A program made the translations under genes and the position numbers. Of a stretch of DNA of 52,372 nucleotides, positions 22,934 to 30,922 are shown one piece after another. The first letter of the stretch is position 1, and every line of letters starts with the position of its first letter. The notes under the pieces were generated by a model. The model was given only the letters and a program-made list of their open reading frames with translations, ran no database searches and was not told where the DNA came from. The stretch spans positions 1-52,372 of the IMG/VR virus record IMGVR_UViG_3300032229_000930. One strand, written 5' to 3'. The stretch is from a virus.

Positions 22934-24733
22934 ATGAGCCTAACTAACGGACTACTTGCTTATTGGCCGCTGGATACGGCGGGCGGCGCGATTAGCCTTG
23001 CTGATGCAAGCGGCAATAATAAGCACCTCACAAAAATAAATTCCGGAGTTAGTCCTGCAACAGGAAAGGTTGCGGGATGTGCTGGGTTTAACGGTGATCT
23101 CTCTACCCACCTAAAAACCTCTTCCCCGATCTGGTCGGGGAATGAGACACAGGCTTCAATTGCCTACTGGGTAAAGATCCCCGCGACGACGGATTATGCA
23201 TTCGGGTTGATATGCTCAACTGGATATAGATACCAAGTCGGAGGGCCTGGCCTTTCAGAGAATAATTTCACAGTACATCTGAACAATAATAGGAGCCAAT
23301 TTGATCAGGTTGGTTTTCCAAGTGGTCTAAGGGACGGGAACTGGCACCACCTTGTAGGAACATGGAACCGATATGGCCAGATCCGTGTTTATGTAGATGG
23401 TGTTTTGTCGAACAGTAGAACGTCACAAGGGCTACCCATCAACAGCACGATCTCCGAGCCTGCCGTTATTAACGGCAACTCCGATCTTACGTTCGCTGTC
23501 GGGCGCAAGTTCAGTATTGACGAGGTCGTGGTATATAACCGCGAACTTTCCTCGTCTGAAATTGCGGGATTGTATGTCAACGGCCTGATTGGAGTTGGCC
23601 TTTCTGACTCAGCGTACTCAAGCCAAATCTATCAGAATGGAGTTCTATTTTCTGGCATCTACGACGCCGGAAATGGCAACCGATACTACCTAAATAACGG
23701 ACTTGCTGCCTCCGGCTTCTACAACGACGGGGTGAGCCGGTATTACCGAAACGGGGTGCGATTTACCGGCCTCTATAACAGCGGAAGCGGCGACCGCTAT
23801 TACATTGATGGCGCACTTGGAACTGGGGTTTACGGGGGGCGCTACTTTATCGACAGCGTTTTGGCAACTGGGCTTTACGATAACGGTAACGGATCTCGTT
23901 ACTATGTCGGGGGTGTATTTGGAACCGGATACTACCAAGGCACCTACTACATCGTTGGGACGGCTACTGATCTCCCTGCGAGCGGAACTGGCCTCTACGA
24001 TGACGGAAACGGATCTCGCTACTATGTCGGGGGTGTATTTGGAACCGGCTTCTACGAAGGCACCTACTACATCGTTGGCGCGGCTACTGATCTCCCTGAG
24101 AGCGGAACTGGGCTTTACGATGACGGGAATGGATCTCGTTACTATGTCGGGGGCGGACTCGCCAATGGTCTTTATGACAGTGGAAACGGCCCCCGTCTGT
24201 ATGTTGACGGCCTCGTTGCAACCGGAGTGTACGGAGGCAACTACTACCTCGATGGGGTATTTGGAACCGGATTTTACGACGATGGTGTAAACCGATACTA
24301 CGAAAACGGCGTAGCTTTCACGGGCCTCTTCGACAACGGCGATGGAGAGAAACGCTACAGCGACGGCATTCTCCTAACGGGAACCTACGACAGCGGAGAC
24401 GGGGAGAAACGCTACTCAGACGGCGTTCTCCTCACCGGAACCTACGACGACGGGAACGGGGAGAAACGCTACTCAGAAGGAGTTCTGCTAACGGGTGTCT
24501 TTGATGGCAGATATTATGTGGACGGGCTTCCTTCCACCGGCAGCTACGATGGAGGGTATTACGTAGATGGTAACCCCTACTACCCAGCGAGCGCGCTCCC
24601 GCAGCCCTCCCAAGTCCAAGCAGGCGTGAGCTATGGTAACGGACTCACCGGAACGCTTGCCGACTCTAATGCTCCCAAACCCGGCGTCAATCTGGCGCAA
24701 CTTCTTGGTCTCCCGCCATTCATTCAACTCTAA
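22934..24733 (+). CDS. LamG-domain fibre protein with YY/G tandem repeats
   Basis: 599 residues. Residues 1-215 form a concanavalin A/LamG domain ('GLLAYWPLDTAGGAISLADA', 'DGNWHHLVGTWN', 'IRVYVDGVLSNS', 'FSIDEVVVYNRELSSSEIAG'). Residues about 230-550 are tandem repeats of 13-20 residues with the theme 'TGLYDDGNGSRYYVGGVFG', which resemble cell-wall or choline-binding-type hairpin repeats. The C-terminus ends with 'GLTGTLADSNAPKPG'. Likely a carbohydrate-binding adsorption fibre. DNA-level repeats of 120 and 57 bp within it allow copy-number change. Confidence 0.75.
   Translation: MSLTNGLLAYWPLDTAGGAISLADASGNNKHLTKINSGVSPATGKVAGCAGFNGDLSTHLKTSSPIWSGNETQASIAYWVKIPATTDYAFGLICSTGYRYQVGGPGLSENNFTVHLNNNRSQFDQVGFPSGLRDGNWHHLVGTWNRYGQIRVYVDGVLSNSRTSQGLPINSTISEPAVINGNSDLTFAVGRKFSIDEVVVYNRELSSSEIAGLYVNGLIGVGLSDSAYSSQIYQNGVLFSGIYDAGNGNRYYLNNGLAASGFYNDGVSRYYRNGVRFTGLYNSGSGDRYYIDGALGTGVYGGRYFIDSVLATGLYDNGNGSRYYVGGVFGTGYYQGTYYIVGTATDLPASGTGLYDDGNGSRYYVGGVFGTGFYEGTYYIVGAATDLPESGTGLYDDGNGSRYYVGGGLANGLYDSGNGPRLYVDGLVATGVYGGNYYLDGVFGTGFYDDGVNRYYENGVAFTGLFDNGDGEKRYSDGILLTGTYDSGDGEKRYSDGVLLTGTYDDGNGEKRYSEGVLLTGVFDGRYYVDGLPSTGSYDGGYYVDGNPYYPASALPQPSQVQAGVSYGNGLTGTLADSNAPKPGVNLAQLLGLPPFIQL
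23867..24160 (+). repeat. 120-bp tandem repeats in the fibre gene
   Basis: Units begin at 23867, 23987 and 24107 (third partial) and are nearly identical at the DNA level, including a shared tactatgtcgggggtg segment. Each encodes 40 residues of type 'TGLYDDGNGSRYYVGGVFGT'. The frame is kept if units are gained or lost. Confidence 0.85.
24331..24501 (+). repeat. 57-bp tandem repeats in the fibre gene
   Basis: Three consecutive 57-bp units (24331-24387, 24388-24444, 24445-24501) encode 19-residue repeats of type 'TYDSGDGEKRYSDGVLLTG'. They keep frame and differ by a few bases each, which suggests recent amplification. Confidence 0.85.
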
Positions 24734-24750
24734 CCAACCCCAGACACCCC

Positions 24751-25170
24751 ATGACTACTACCCAACTTACCACTCCCGTTACCCTTCAGATCGCGGATCG
24801 CCCATCCTTCCCAAACCAGCCAACTCCTGAGACCCGCGCGGTCACGATCACCTCGCTGACCTTGCGCCAGGCCATCGACGATCCCGTTCAGAAGCGGGTG
24901 GCCGTTCTCTTCTACGAGACTCGCTTCCCAGTCACGATCTGGTCGGGAGCTGCCTACGATGCGGCTGGTAACTGGACACAAGAGCAGCTTGAGGCCGCTG
25001 TCGCCGCTGCCATCGTCTCAGACGCCTCGCGCGTCGTTACCACCGCGCTCGCCTTCCCAACGCAGCCCTCCGAGGCCGAGCGCAAGGCCCAGGCCGACCG
25101 ACTCAAAGCCGCCTTCCCGAATGGCCTGCCCCGTCCGGCATGGGTTCCCGCACCCGCACCGAAGAAGTAA
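24751..25170 (+). CDS. Hypothetical virion-region protein (139 aa)
   Basis: The start is preceded by an A/C-rich leader (ccaaccccagacacccc) without a Shine-Dalgarno sequence. The beta-rich first half ('TPVTLQIADRPSFPNQPTPE', 'VAVLFYETRFPVTIWSGAAY') precedes a helical, alanine-rich second half and a Pro/Lys tail ('PAWVPAPAPKK'). It lies between the LamG fibre and the tail-tube candidate. No family recognised; it could be a fibre chaperone or a small tail protein. Confidence 0.55.
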   Translation: MTTTQLTTPVTLQIADRPSFPNQPTPETRAVTITSLTLRQAIDDPVQKRVAVLFYETRFPVTIWSGAAYDAAGNWTQEQLEAAVAAAIVSDASRVVTTALAFPTQPSEAERKAQADRLKAAFPNGLPRPAWVPAPAPKK

Positions 25171-25224
25171 GCAACCCAAGGAAGCAATAGCCCTTCACCA
25201 CCTCAAACCAAACCCGCAATAACC

Positions 25225-25962
25225 ATGAAAACATTCGGATCACACATCGAATTCAGCACCGTCAACGCACCTAAGCCGATCTCAGGAATCTGCGAGGGAT
25301 ACTCTTACAAGGACGCCCAGCAGTTCACCGAGATCCCCGGCGAGGGAGAGATTGCTGCCCTCGTGCGCCACGGCCGCAAGGGAGCCATCACCTTCTCCTC
25401 GACGCCTCCCTCTTCGGTCACCTCTCTCGGTGTGCGAGCCGGTGGTGTGATCACGATCACCGGATTAGGCGCGGGCATTGTCCTGGTCACCACAGCCGGT
25501 GCGAAGTGGCAGAAGGGCCAGCCCATGGTCATGGATGCCCAGGCGACGCACTACCCGGACGTGGCAGGCGGTGGTGCAGGCTCGATCGACCCCGCTGACT
25601 TCTCCCTCTCATCAGGCACAGGTGCTCTTCAGCTTCCCACTGGCAAGGTCTGGTGGAGCACGGCCGGGATCGAGCCGATTGTGCCAGGTATCGTGCAGAG
25701 CTGCTCGATCTCCGAGACCGTGCAGGTGCAGGAAGAGGAGGGAAGTGGAGACGACGTAGGCAAGATCGTCTGTCTCGCGGTACACTCCTACAAGGCGACG
25801 GCCTCCATGGAAATCATGACGACGGCAGCCATGCCGGAGATCGGCAGTGCGCTGGAAGTCTTTGGATCCTTCAAGGTCACCGATGCAGAGCCGAAGTTCA
25901 CGCGTGGCAATAGCCGCGTGATCGTGGTCAACGGGATCTGCATCCCTGGGGTCACCGAGTAA
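25225..25962 (+). CDS. Major tail tube protein candidate
   Basis: 245 residues, beta-rich, with 'QFTEIPGEGEIAALVRHGRK', 'GAITFSSTPPSSV' and a C-terminal strand series ('VFGSFKVTDAEPKFTRGNSR', 'VIVVNGICIPG'). A strongly A/C-rich leader precedes the ATG, as for the capsid gene, suggesting abundance. It is followed by a chaperone-like gene and the tape measure, the usual order for siphophage tail tube genes. The assignment is by order and fold impression. Confidence 0.6.
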   Translation: MKTFGSHIEFSTVNAPKPISGICEGYSYKDAQQFTEIPGEGEIAALVRHGRKGAITFSSTPPSSVTSLGVRAGGVITITGLGAGIVLVTTAGAKWQKGQPMVMDAQATHYPDVAGGGAGSIDPADFSLSSGTGALQLPTGKVWWSTAGIEPIVPGIVQSCSISETVQVQEEEGSGDDVGKIVCLAVHSYKATASMEIMTTAAMPEIGSALEVFGSFKVTDAEPKFTRGNSRVIVVNGICIPGVTE

Positions 25963-25974
25963 GGGAATCCTCCC

Positions 25975-26640
25975 ATGATTGATCTGGAGGCACTGGAAGC
26001 AGAGAGCGAGGCGCTGGCCCGTGAGCGTGAGGACACGCGCACGCCGGCCATCGTGCGCCGTGCATTCCTGCCTCCCTTCTGCGCTCTCACGCCCCGCAGA
26101 CTCATGGAGCTTGAGCAGGTAGAGTCTCCGGTGCTCACGGGAGCATGGCCGTGGGAGGATCCTGCAGGGATGGCGCAGGCCTTCTGCACCTCCTGGGCAA
26201 TCCTCTTCCCTGAGCGTGAGGTGCCTCCTCCTTCGGACATGTCATCCGGTCTGCTAGCCCTGCTAGGCGAGGTGCGGCGGGGATTCACGGCCATCATGCC
26301 GATGAAGGCCCGTCAGATGCCAGGCATGACTCAGCAGGCTCAGCTGAGCGATGGCATCGGATGGCTGCCACGTCTGCTTGCCATCGGACACAAGGCCAAT
26401 CTGCCCAATCCGCTCGATATGCCGCTCGATCAGCTCTTCATCCTAACGGCCGCAGCCGCCTCCCTCGAGGGAATGGAATGCGCAGGAACTGACTACCGCG
26501 ATCGGGAGATCTCAGCGGCTGGCGAGACTGAGTCAGCTATCCCAAGTGATCCCGAGCCAAATGCAAATGATGACAAAGGAAATCATGGGCAGAAGGGGAA
26601 CGACGAACCACCACAGCAGGAAAAGAATCTCCATAGCTAA
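25975..26640 (+). CDS. Tail assembly chaperone-like protein
   Basis: 221 residues, helical ('LEAESEALAREREDTRTPAI', 'LLALLGEVRRGFTAIMPMKA', 'LPRLLAIGHKANLPNPLDMP'), with a polar, unstructured tail ('DDKGNHGQKGNDEPPQQEKN'). The location between the tube and the tape measure is that of tail assembly chaperones, which are often made in two forms by frameshifting. I see no clear slippery site and no second open frame, so a single product is likely. Confidence 0.5.
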   Translation: MIDLEALEAESEALAREREDTRTPAIVRRAFLPPFCALTPRRLMELEQVESPVLTGAWPWEDPAGMAQAFCTSWAILFPEREVPPPSDMSSGLLALLGEVRRGFTAIMPMKARQMPGMTQQAQLSDGIGWLPRLLAIGHKANLPNPLDMPLDQLFILTAAAASLEGMECAGTDYRDREISAAGETESAIPSDPEPNANDDKGNHGQKGNDEPPQQEKNLHS

Positions 26641-26645
26641 AACAT

Positions 26646-28550
26646 ATGGCTCCTGAAGTAAAAATCAAGATCACTGCGGCAGCGGAGCTTTCTGCACTCC
26701 GCTCTCTGAATGATTCTCTTGCAAAGCAGGTCATCCAGGCCAAGGCCCTTGGAAAGGATTATCAAGATCTGGAAAAAGATCTTCAGCGTGTCCAGAAGGC
26801 GATGGCTGATATCAAGCCCCCGTCCTTTCTTGATAAGGGGAAAAATGCACTCAGTGAGATTGTCAAAGAGCTGCCTGTCATTGGAGCCATCAGCCGCAAT
26901 TTCAATGGCCAGACCCCATACGTAGGAGCTGCTGTTGGCGGAGCTGTGCTAGGTGTCGAGGCGGCAAAGTCATTTGGAGAAGGAATCGTAAAAGCCGCTG
27001 AGTACGCCGATCAGATGGAAGAGCTCGGTTCGCGGACAGGACAGTCCGCCGCTGACGCCATCGTAATGACGCAGGCATTTAAAAATGTCGGGTTGGAAGC
27101 AGGCAACGTGGGCCAGGCCGTCAACATGCTTCAGATGGCCCTCACGGGTCTGAATGAGGAGGGGCTGCCCACCAAGGGAGTCTTTGACAACCTCGGTCTC
27201 TCGCTTGAGGCACTCAAGGACATGTCGCCGATCGCGGCGCTGCAGGCCATTAGCGAAAAGATCTCCGGGTTGTCGACAGCCGCTGACAAGACTCGGGCAG
27301 TTAAGGATCTGTTTGGTAGAGCGGGAGGCTCCCTGTTACCCCTCTTGGGCGACAATAAGGCATTCGACACGGCCAAGACTCAGGTAGGTGACCTCGGCGA
27401 AATCATCGAAAAGAATTCCGCTGATTTAGGCAGGTTCGCGGATGCCTGGGCAGGGTTGGACGTTAAGAAGATGCAGTTATTTGCAGGGTTTGCTGCCGAA
27501 CTTTCTGGATCTCTAGGCAGTGCTGCTGACCATATCAATGAGATGGATTTCACCAAGATTGGTGAAGGTCTTGCGAACTTTACAAAAGGTGCCGGTAGTC
27601 TAGCCGGAGATTTTTATGATAATAGTCAGATCCTTCAACACGTCGTTGGAGGCTTTAAGGCTGTCGCAGCGTATGGCGAGCTAAGAAAGGTTCAGGAGCA
27701 AACTGCAGCGACTGATAAAACCAATGCCCAACTAGAAGCCGATCTCAAGGAGCGCATGGCTGACCCGGCCAAGCAAGCAGAACACCTGAGATCCATTGCT
27801 GATTCAGGTGGATCTACTGGAAAGGGTACGATGCCTGTAGACGACGGGGGTGCAAATAGCTCGTATCAACGGCTGCGTACTCGCGATGGCGCTACTGAGG
27901 AAGAGTTAAAAAAGGCTCGTGATGCAGACCGCTTCAAGCGGATGACACCCCAAGAACAACTGGCTGGCATTGATAAAAACCTTGAGGAGGCGAGAACTGC
28001 ATCTAGGCGCACAGGCATTTCGGATGAGGATTATAGTTCCCAAGTTAAAAAAGTCGTCGCCCTAGAGCAACAGCGCCTTGAAGTCCTTGCAAAAATCTCC
28101 GAAGAGAAGAAGAAAAACCAAGAGCTTGAGGCGGCCAACTCCACCAAGCGTGAAGCCCTCGATCTGGAGCTCTCCATCAAGGAGGCTCAAGCCGCAGGAA
28201 ACAAGGATCTCGTCGCCAAGCTCCAGTGGCAGAAGGAGTACACGGCTCTCCTGAAGGCCGGTCTCGATGCCAAGGATCCCGATGCCTACAACAAGGCCGC
28301 TCGTGGGGCCAATGCCTCCATGGCGGATCCTATCGCCAGCGCCCGAGACATCGAGAAGCAGGCCACCTCGGCCGTGCCACTCTCCTCGCTCGGCCGTCTC
28401 GGCATGGCGATGGGTGAGAGCAGCAATGCCGCGCAGACGATCTCTAAACTCCAGGAGCTCATCGTGGCCCAGCAAGGGTCTTCCACGGCCCTCTCGAAGA
28501 TCGAGAAGAACACGGCCGACATGGCACAACAACGCGGAGGCTACCAATGA
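26646..28550 (+). CDS. Tape measure protein
   Basis: 634 residues. The N-terminal coiled coil ('LRSLNDSLAKQVIQAKALGK', 'DLEKDLQRVQKAMADI') is followed by a glycine/alanine-rich hydrophobic part ('VGAAVGGAVLGVEAAKSFGE'), the 'GRAGGSLLPLLGDNKAF' segment typical of tape measures, and a long charged helical part to the end. By the usual rule of about 1.5 angstrom per residue, tail length would be roughly 95 nm. Part of the gene (about 27450-28050) is more A+T-rich than its surroundings, suggesting mosaic exchange. Confidence 0.85.
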   Translation: MAPEVKIKITAAAELSALRSLNDSLAKQVIQAKALGKDYQDLEKDLQRVQKAMADIKPPSFLDKGKNALSEIVKELPVIGAISRNFNGQTPYVGAAVGGAVLGVEAAKSFGEGIVKAAEYADQMEELGSRTGQSAADAIVMTQAFKNVGLEAGNVGQAVNMLQMALTGLNEEGLPTKGVFDNLGLSLEALKDMSPIAALQAISEKISGLSTAADKTRAVKDLFGRAGGSLLPLLGDNKAFDTAKTQVGDLGEIIEKNSADLGRFADAWAGLDVKKMQLFAGFAAELSGSLGSAADHINEMDFTKIGEGLANFTKGAGSLAGDFYDNSQILQHVVGGFKAVAAYGELRKVQEQTAATDKTNAQLEADLKERMADPAKQAEHLRSIADSGGSTGKGTMPVDDGGANSSYQRLRTRDGATEEELKKARDADRFKRMTPQEQLAGIDKNLEEARTASRRTGISDEDYSSQVKKVVALEQQRLEVLAKISEEKKKNQELEAANSTKREALDLELSIKEAQAAGNKDLVAKLQWQKEYTALLKAGLDAKDPDAYNKAARGANASMADPIASARDIEKQATSAVPLSSLGRLGMAMGESSNAAQTISKLQELIVAQQGSSTALSKIEKNTADMAQQRGGYQ

Positions 28551-29314
28551 GCATGATCCTTGGGACTCCTCCACCACAGCATGTGGTGTCAGTCGAGCAG
28601 TTGCCGAATGGCTCTTCGCGGCTCGTTCTCTCCATACCGATGCTCTTTGACAAGAGCAATGGTACTGACTATCCGGCACCGCAGAACTTCTCACTTCCAG
28701 GGGGTTTCGGTTTCGCAGGCGCACGCGGCAGACAGGACGCAAGCGGAAGCTGGAACTGGGAGATCACTTGTGAGGGTGGGCCATCCATCTCGCCCGGTGG
28801 AAGCCCAGGCGCTGGCGGGGGAGTGGAGGAAATGGCGGAGTATGCCTTCGAGCCATCTGATCTGGAGCTCCCGATCACGTCGCACCCAGATATCCTGAAG
28901 CTCATCGACACCTATGGAGGACGCGTTGAGGATGGCCGAGTCATCTTCCGCGATAAAGTCCCCAAGACCAAGGAGGGTGACCAGGCGGCAGCCAAAGATT
29001 TGGTTACCAAGAAAGGGGCATCTCCCATGTTCGGTGTCGAGGCCTACACCTCCTTCGCAGGCACCTGGACCAAGAGCTACACCCTTACAAAAGGTGATGG
29101 GCTCAAAGATATCTTTGCAGACGTCGAGAAGATCGTCGAGAACCCGCCCATGCCGGGCTGGATCACGTTCACTTTTGGCAATAATCGGAACTGGCTCAAG
29201 AGGATGCCCAGCATCCGGGTGAAAGGAAACTCGCTGCAGATCACCGAGCGCTATCTGCTCTCCGGTCTGGGAGGGCATAACCCCGCCGTCTACACGGGCA
29301 GACAATCCTTCTGA
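28547..29314 (+). CDS. Hypothetical tail protein (255 aa)
   Basis: Coupled to the tape measure by ATGA. It is beta-rich at the start ('HVVSVEQLPNGSSRLVLSIP', 'WNWEITCEGGPSISPGG'), with a Gly-rich linker at about 80-95 and a C-terminal 'TFTFGNNRNWLKRMPSIRVK' domain. Position after the tape measure corresponds to distal tail or baseplate proteins. I do not recognise a family. Confidence 0.6.
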   Translation: MSMILGTPPPQHVVSVEQLPNGSSRLVLSIPMLFDKSNGTDYPAPQNFSLPGGFGFAGARGRQDASGSWNWEITCEGGPSISPGGSPGAGGGVEEMAEYAFEPSDLELPITSHPDILKLIDTYGGRVEDGRVIFRDKVPKTKEGDQAAAKDLVTKKGASPMFGVEAYTSFAGTWTKSYTLTKGDGLKDIFADVEKIVENPPMPGWITFTFGNNRNWLKRMPSIRVKGNSLQITERYLLSGLGGHNPAVYTGRQSF

Positions 29315-29316
29315 CG

Positions 29317-29898
29317 ATGAACGATGATCTGACACGGCTGGAGGTGAGACCTGGAGATGACATCCGAGCGGAGGATCATAATGCCCTCGTGCGTGCTATC
29401 AGCCGGCGAACGATCAGGGGGGGCAAGGGTGTCCTCGTGAAGCAATATGATGACCATACGGCCGTCTCCTATCTCGCTCCCCGGCCGATCATCCGCCATG
29501 CCTGGAAGCCGACCATGACCAGCTTCGATGGGAAGCCTGCCGTGAACTTCTCACGCGGCCTCATCAATGGGATCGAGCCGATGATCGATGAGAAGAAGCT
29601 CTCTGATGCTGATCAGAAGCCGCTGGTCCTCTCAGAGTTCGACAAGGATCTGGGTGACTGTCTGATTTACGCCGAGCTGAAGCTCGACCTACAGACTTGG
29701 GCGATCAAGGAGGCCAAGATGATCGCCTCGGCCAAGCCACCTGCCTTCCAGCCCTTCACGGCCCGCAAGCTCATCGCGATCGCGAACTGGGATGGGACAG
29801 TCGAGCCGAGATGTTATTTCGATCTGGGGTTCATCGCTTCCAACCGAAAGCCGAGCGGTATCTTCCGTGCGTGGTGGTTCCAGGGAGGTGTCTCATGA
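29317..29898 (+). CDS. Hypothetical baseplate/tail protein (193 aa)
   Basis: 193 residues; begins 'MNDDLTRLEVRPGDDIRAED', then 'HNALVRAISRRTIRGGKGVL', a pattern ('DDIRAEDHNAL..AI..') also seen at the start of the next gene ('LDPIRAADRNALLLAMKERT'), so the two may be related baseplate components that arose by duplication. The C-terminal half is beta-rich. It overlaps the next gene by ATGA. Confidence 0.6.
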   Translation: MNDDLTRLEVRPGDDIRAEDHNALVRAISRRTIRGGKGVLVKQYDDHTAVSYLAPRPIIRHAWKPTMTSFDGKPAVNFSRGLINGIEPMIDEKKLSDADQKPLVLSEFDKDLGDCLIYAELKLDLQTWAIKEAKMIASAKPPAFQPFTARKLIAIANWDGTVEPRCYFDLGFIASNRKPSGIFRAWWFQGGVS

Positions 29899-30731
29899 GA
29901 ATGGTCACTCCGCTTGATCCTATCCGTGCTGCCGATCGCAATGCGCTCCTGCTGGCCATGAAGGAGCGGACACCCCGAGAGGGTCCGCGCCCGGTTGCCA
30001 CCGCTGCCTCTCACCCGTGGAAGTGCCGTGTGGAGGCTGGCGAGAAGCCCCGCCAGTGGAAGCTTCGCATGAAGGCTGGCTTCGTGGATGACCGCGAGGC
30101 CCCTGTGGCCTATCTCGCTGAAGCCGACCCACGCGGTTGGAAGATGCCTGAGAGCTTCCCTGCAGCACGTCTGCATGGCGGAGTCTGCGAGCGCTCATGG
30201 AGGGAGAAGGACGATCCTCCGTACCTGCTGCTCGATCTGAAGCGGGATTTCCTTCCCGTGGCCGATGCGGCCCGCCCTCCCTTCTTCATGACGGCCGAGG
30301 CCTGGAAGTTGGATCTCTCCATGTGCTCTGTCTACCTGACGGCGCGGCCTGTGAATCTCATTGCGGGTCGCGTCCTTCCAGCCCGTCATCGCACGTGGGC
30401 TGGGAAGATGCCATCCTCCCGAACGGCCTATCCCTATGGGATCCGAGAGCTTGCCCGCGTCTATGTGCTCGCGGGAAAAGAAGAAGCCGATGCAGCAGCC
30501 TTCGTGCAGCAGCGGGAGTTCTTCGATCTGCATTCTTCCCCAGTGGAGCCAATCATGTTCCTGCCAGACTATCAGCCGATCAATACATCCTTCGGCGGTA
30601 TCGGCTTTGGCCTCGCTGATGGAGCTCTAGCTGGCTTCAACATCGTGAACGACTTACTGACCCGTCAGGTGAATGAGGCCTTGGCCAATATGGCGGTGGG
30701 CACCTCAAGCGTGGAGATGTGGAGCGTATGA
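29895..30731 (+). CDS. Hypothetical baseplate/tail protein (278 aa)
   Basis: The start at 29895 is set by ATGA coupling; the longer frame overlaps the previous gene and is rejected. It shares the N-terminal 'PIRAADRNALLLAM' layout with its upstream neighbour. A middle of aromatic-basic strands precedes a C-terminal region with 'INTSFGGIGFGLADGALAGF' and a helix 'NDLLTRQVNEALANMAVG'. Its family is not known to me; it belongs to the distal tail module. Confidence 0.6.
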   Translation: MRMVTPLDPIRAADRNALLLAMKERTPREGPRPVATAASHPWKCRVEAGEKPRQWKLRMKAGFVDDREAPVAYLAEADPRGWKMPESFPAARLHGGVCERSWREKDDPPYLLLDLKRDFLPVADAARPPFFMTAEAWKLDLSMCSVYLTARPVNLIAGRVLPARHRTWAGKMPSSRTAYPYGIRELARVYVLAGKEEADAAAFVQQREFFDLHSSPVEPIMFLPDYQPINTSFGGIGFGLADGALAGFNIVNDLLTRQVNEALANMAVGTSSVEMWSV

Positions 30732-30922
30732 GAACCATCGTCGAGAACCCTGCTCCCCTCAATGCCAATGGGAACTTCCCATTTAAGGTGACTCCATTCC
30801 CTGCTGACTGGCTTCTCAAGTTCACCTCCCTCGGAAAAATCAAAGACTCTGCAACCCCCAGATCCTCCCAGGCTGACAAGCCAAGCATCAACAAACTCAC
30901 CTCCCTTGAATCATGGACCTGA
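30728..30922 (+). CDS. Hypothetical small tail-module protein (64 aa)
   Basis: ATG 30728 overlaps the upstream TGA. The product starts 'MRTIVENPAPLNANGNFPFK' and contains 'PADWLLKFTSLGKIKD', with a Ser/Pro-rich end. Its last codons overlap the start of the large fibre gene by 10 bp. Evidence is coupling and frame only. Confidence 0.5.
   Translation: MRTIVENPAPLNANGNFPFKVTPFPADWLLKFTSLGKIKDSATPRSSQADKPSINKLTSLESWT

Noticed and set aside
22934-24733. Diversity-generating retroelement acting on the fibre gene
   Set aside because: No reverse transcriptase gene and no template repeat with adenine-specific differences is visible; the repeats are simple tandem units.
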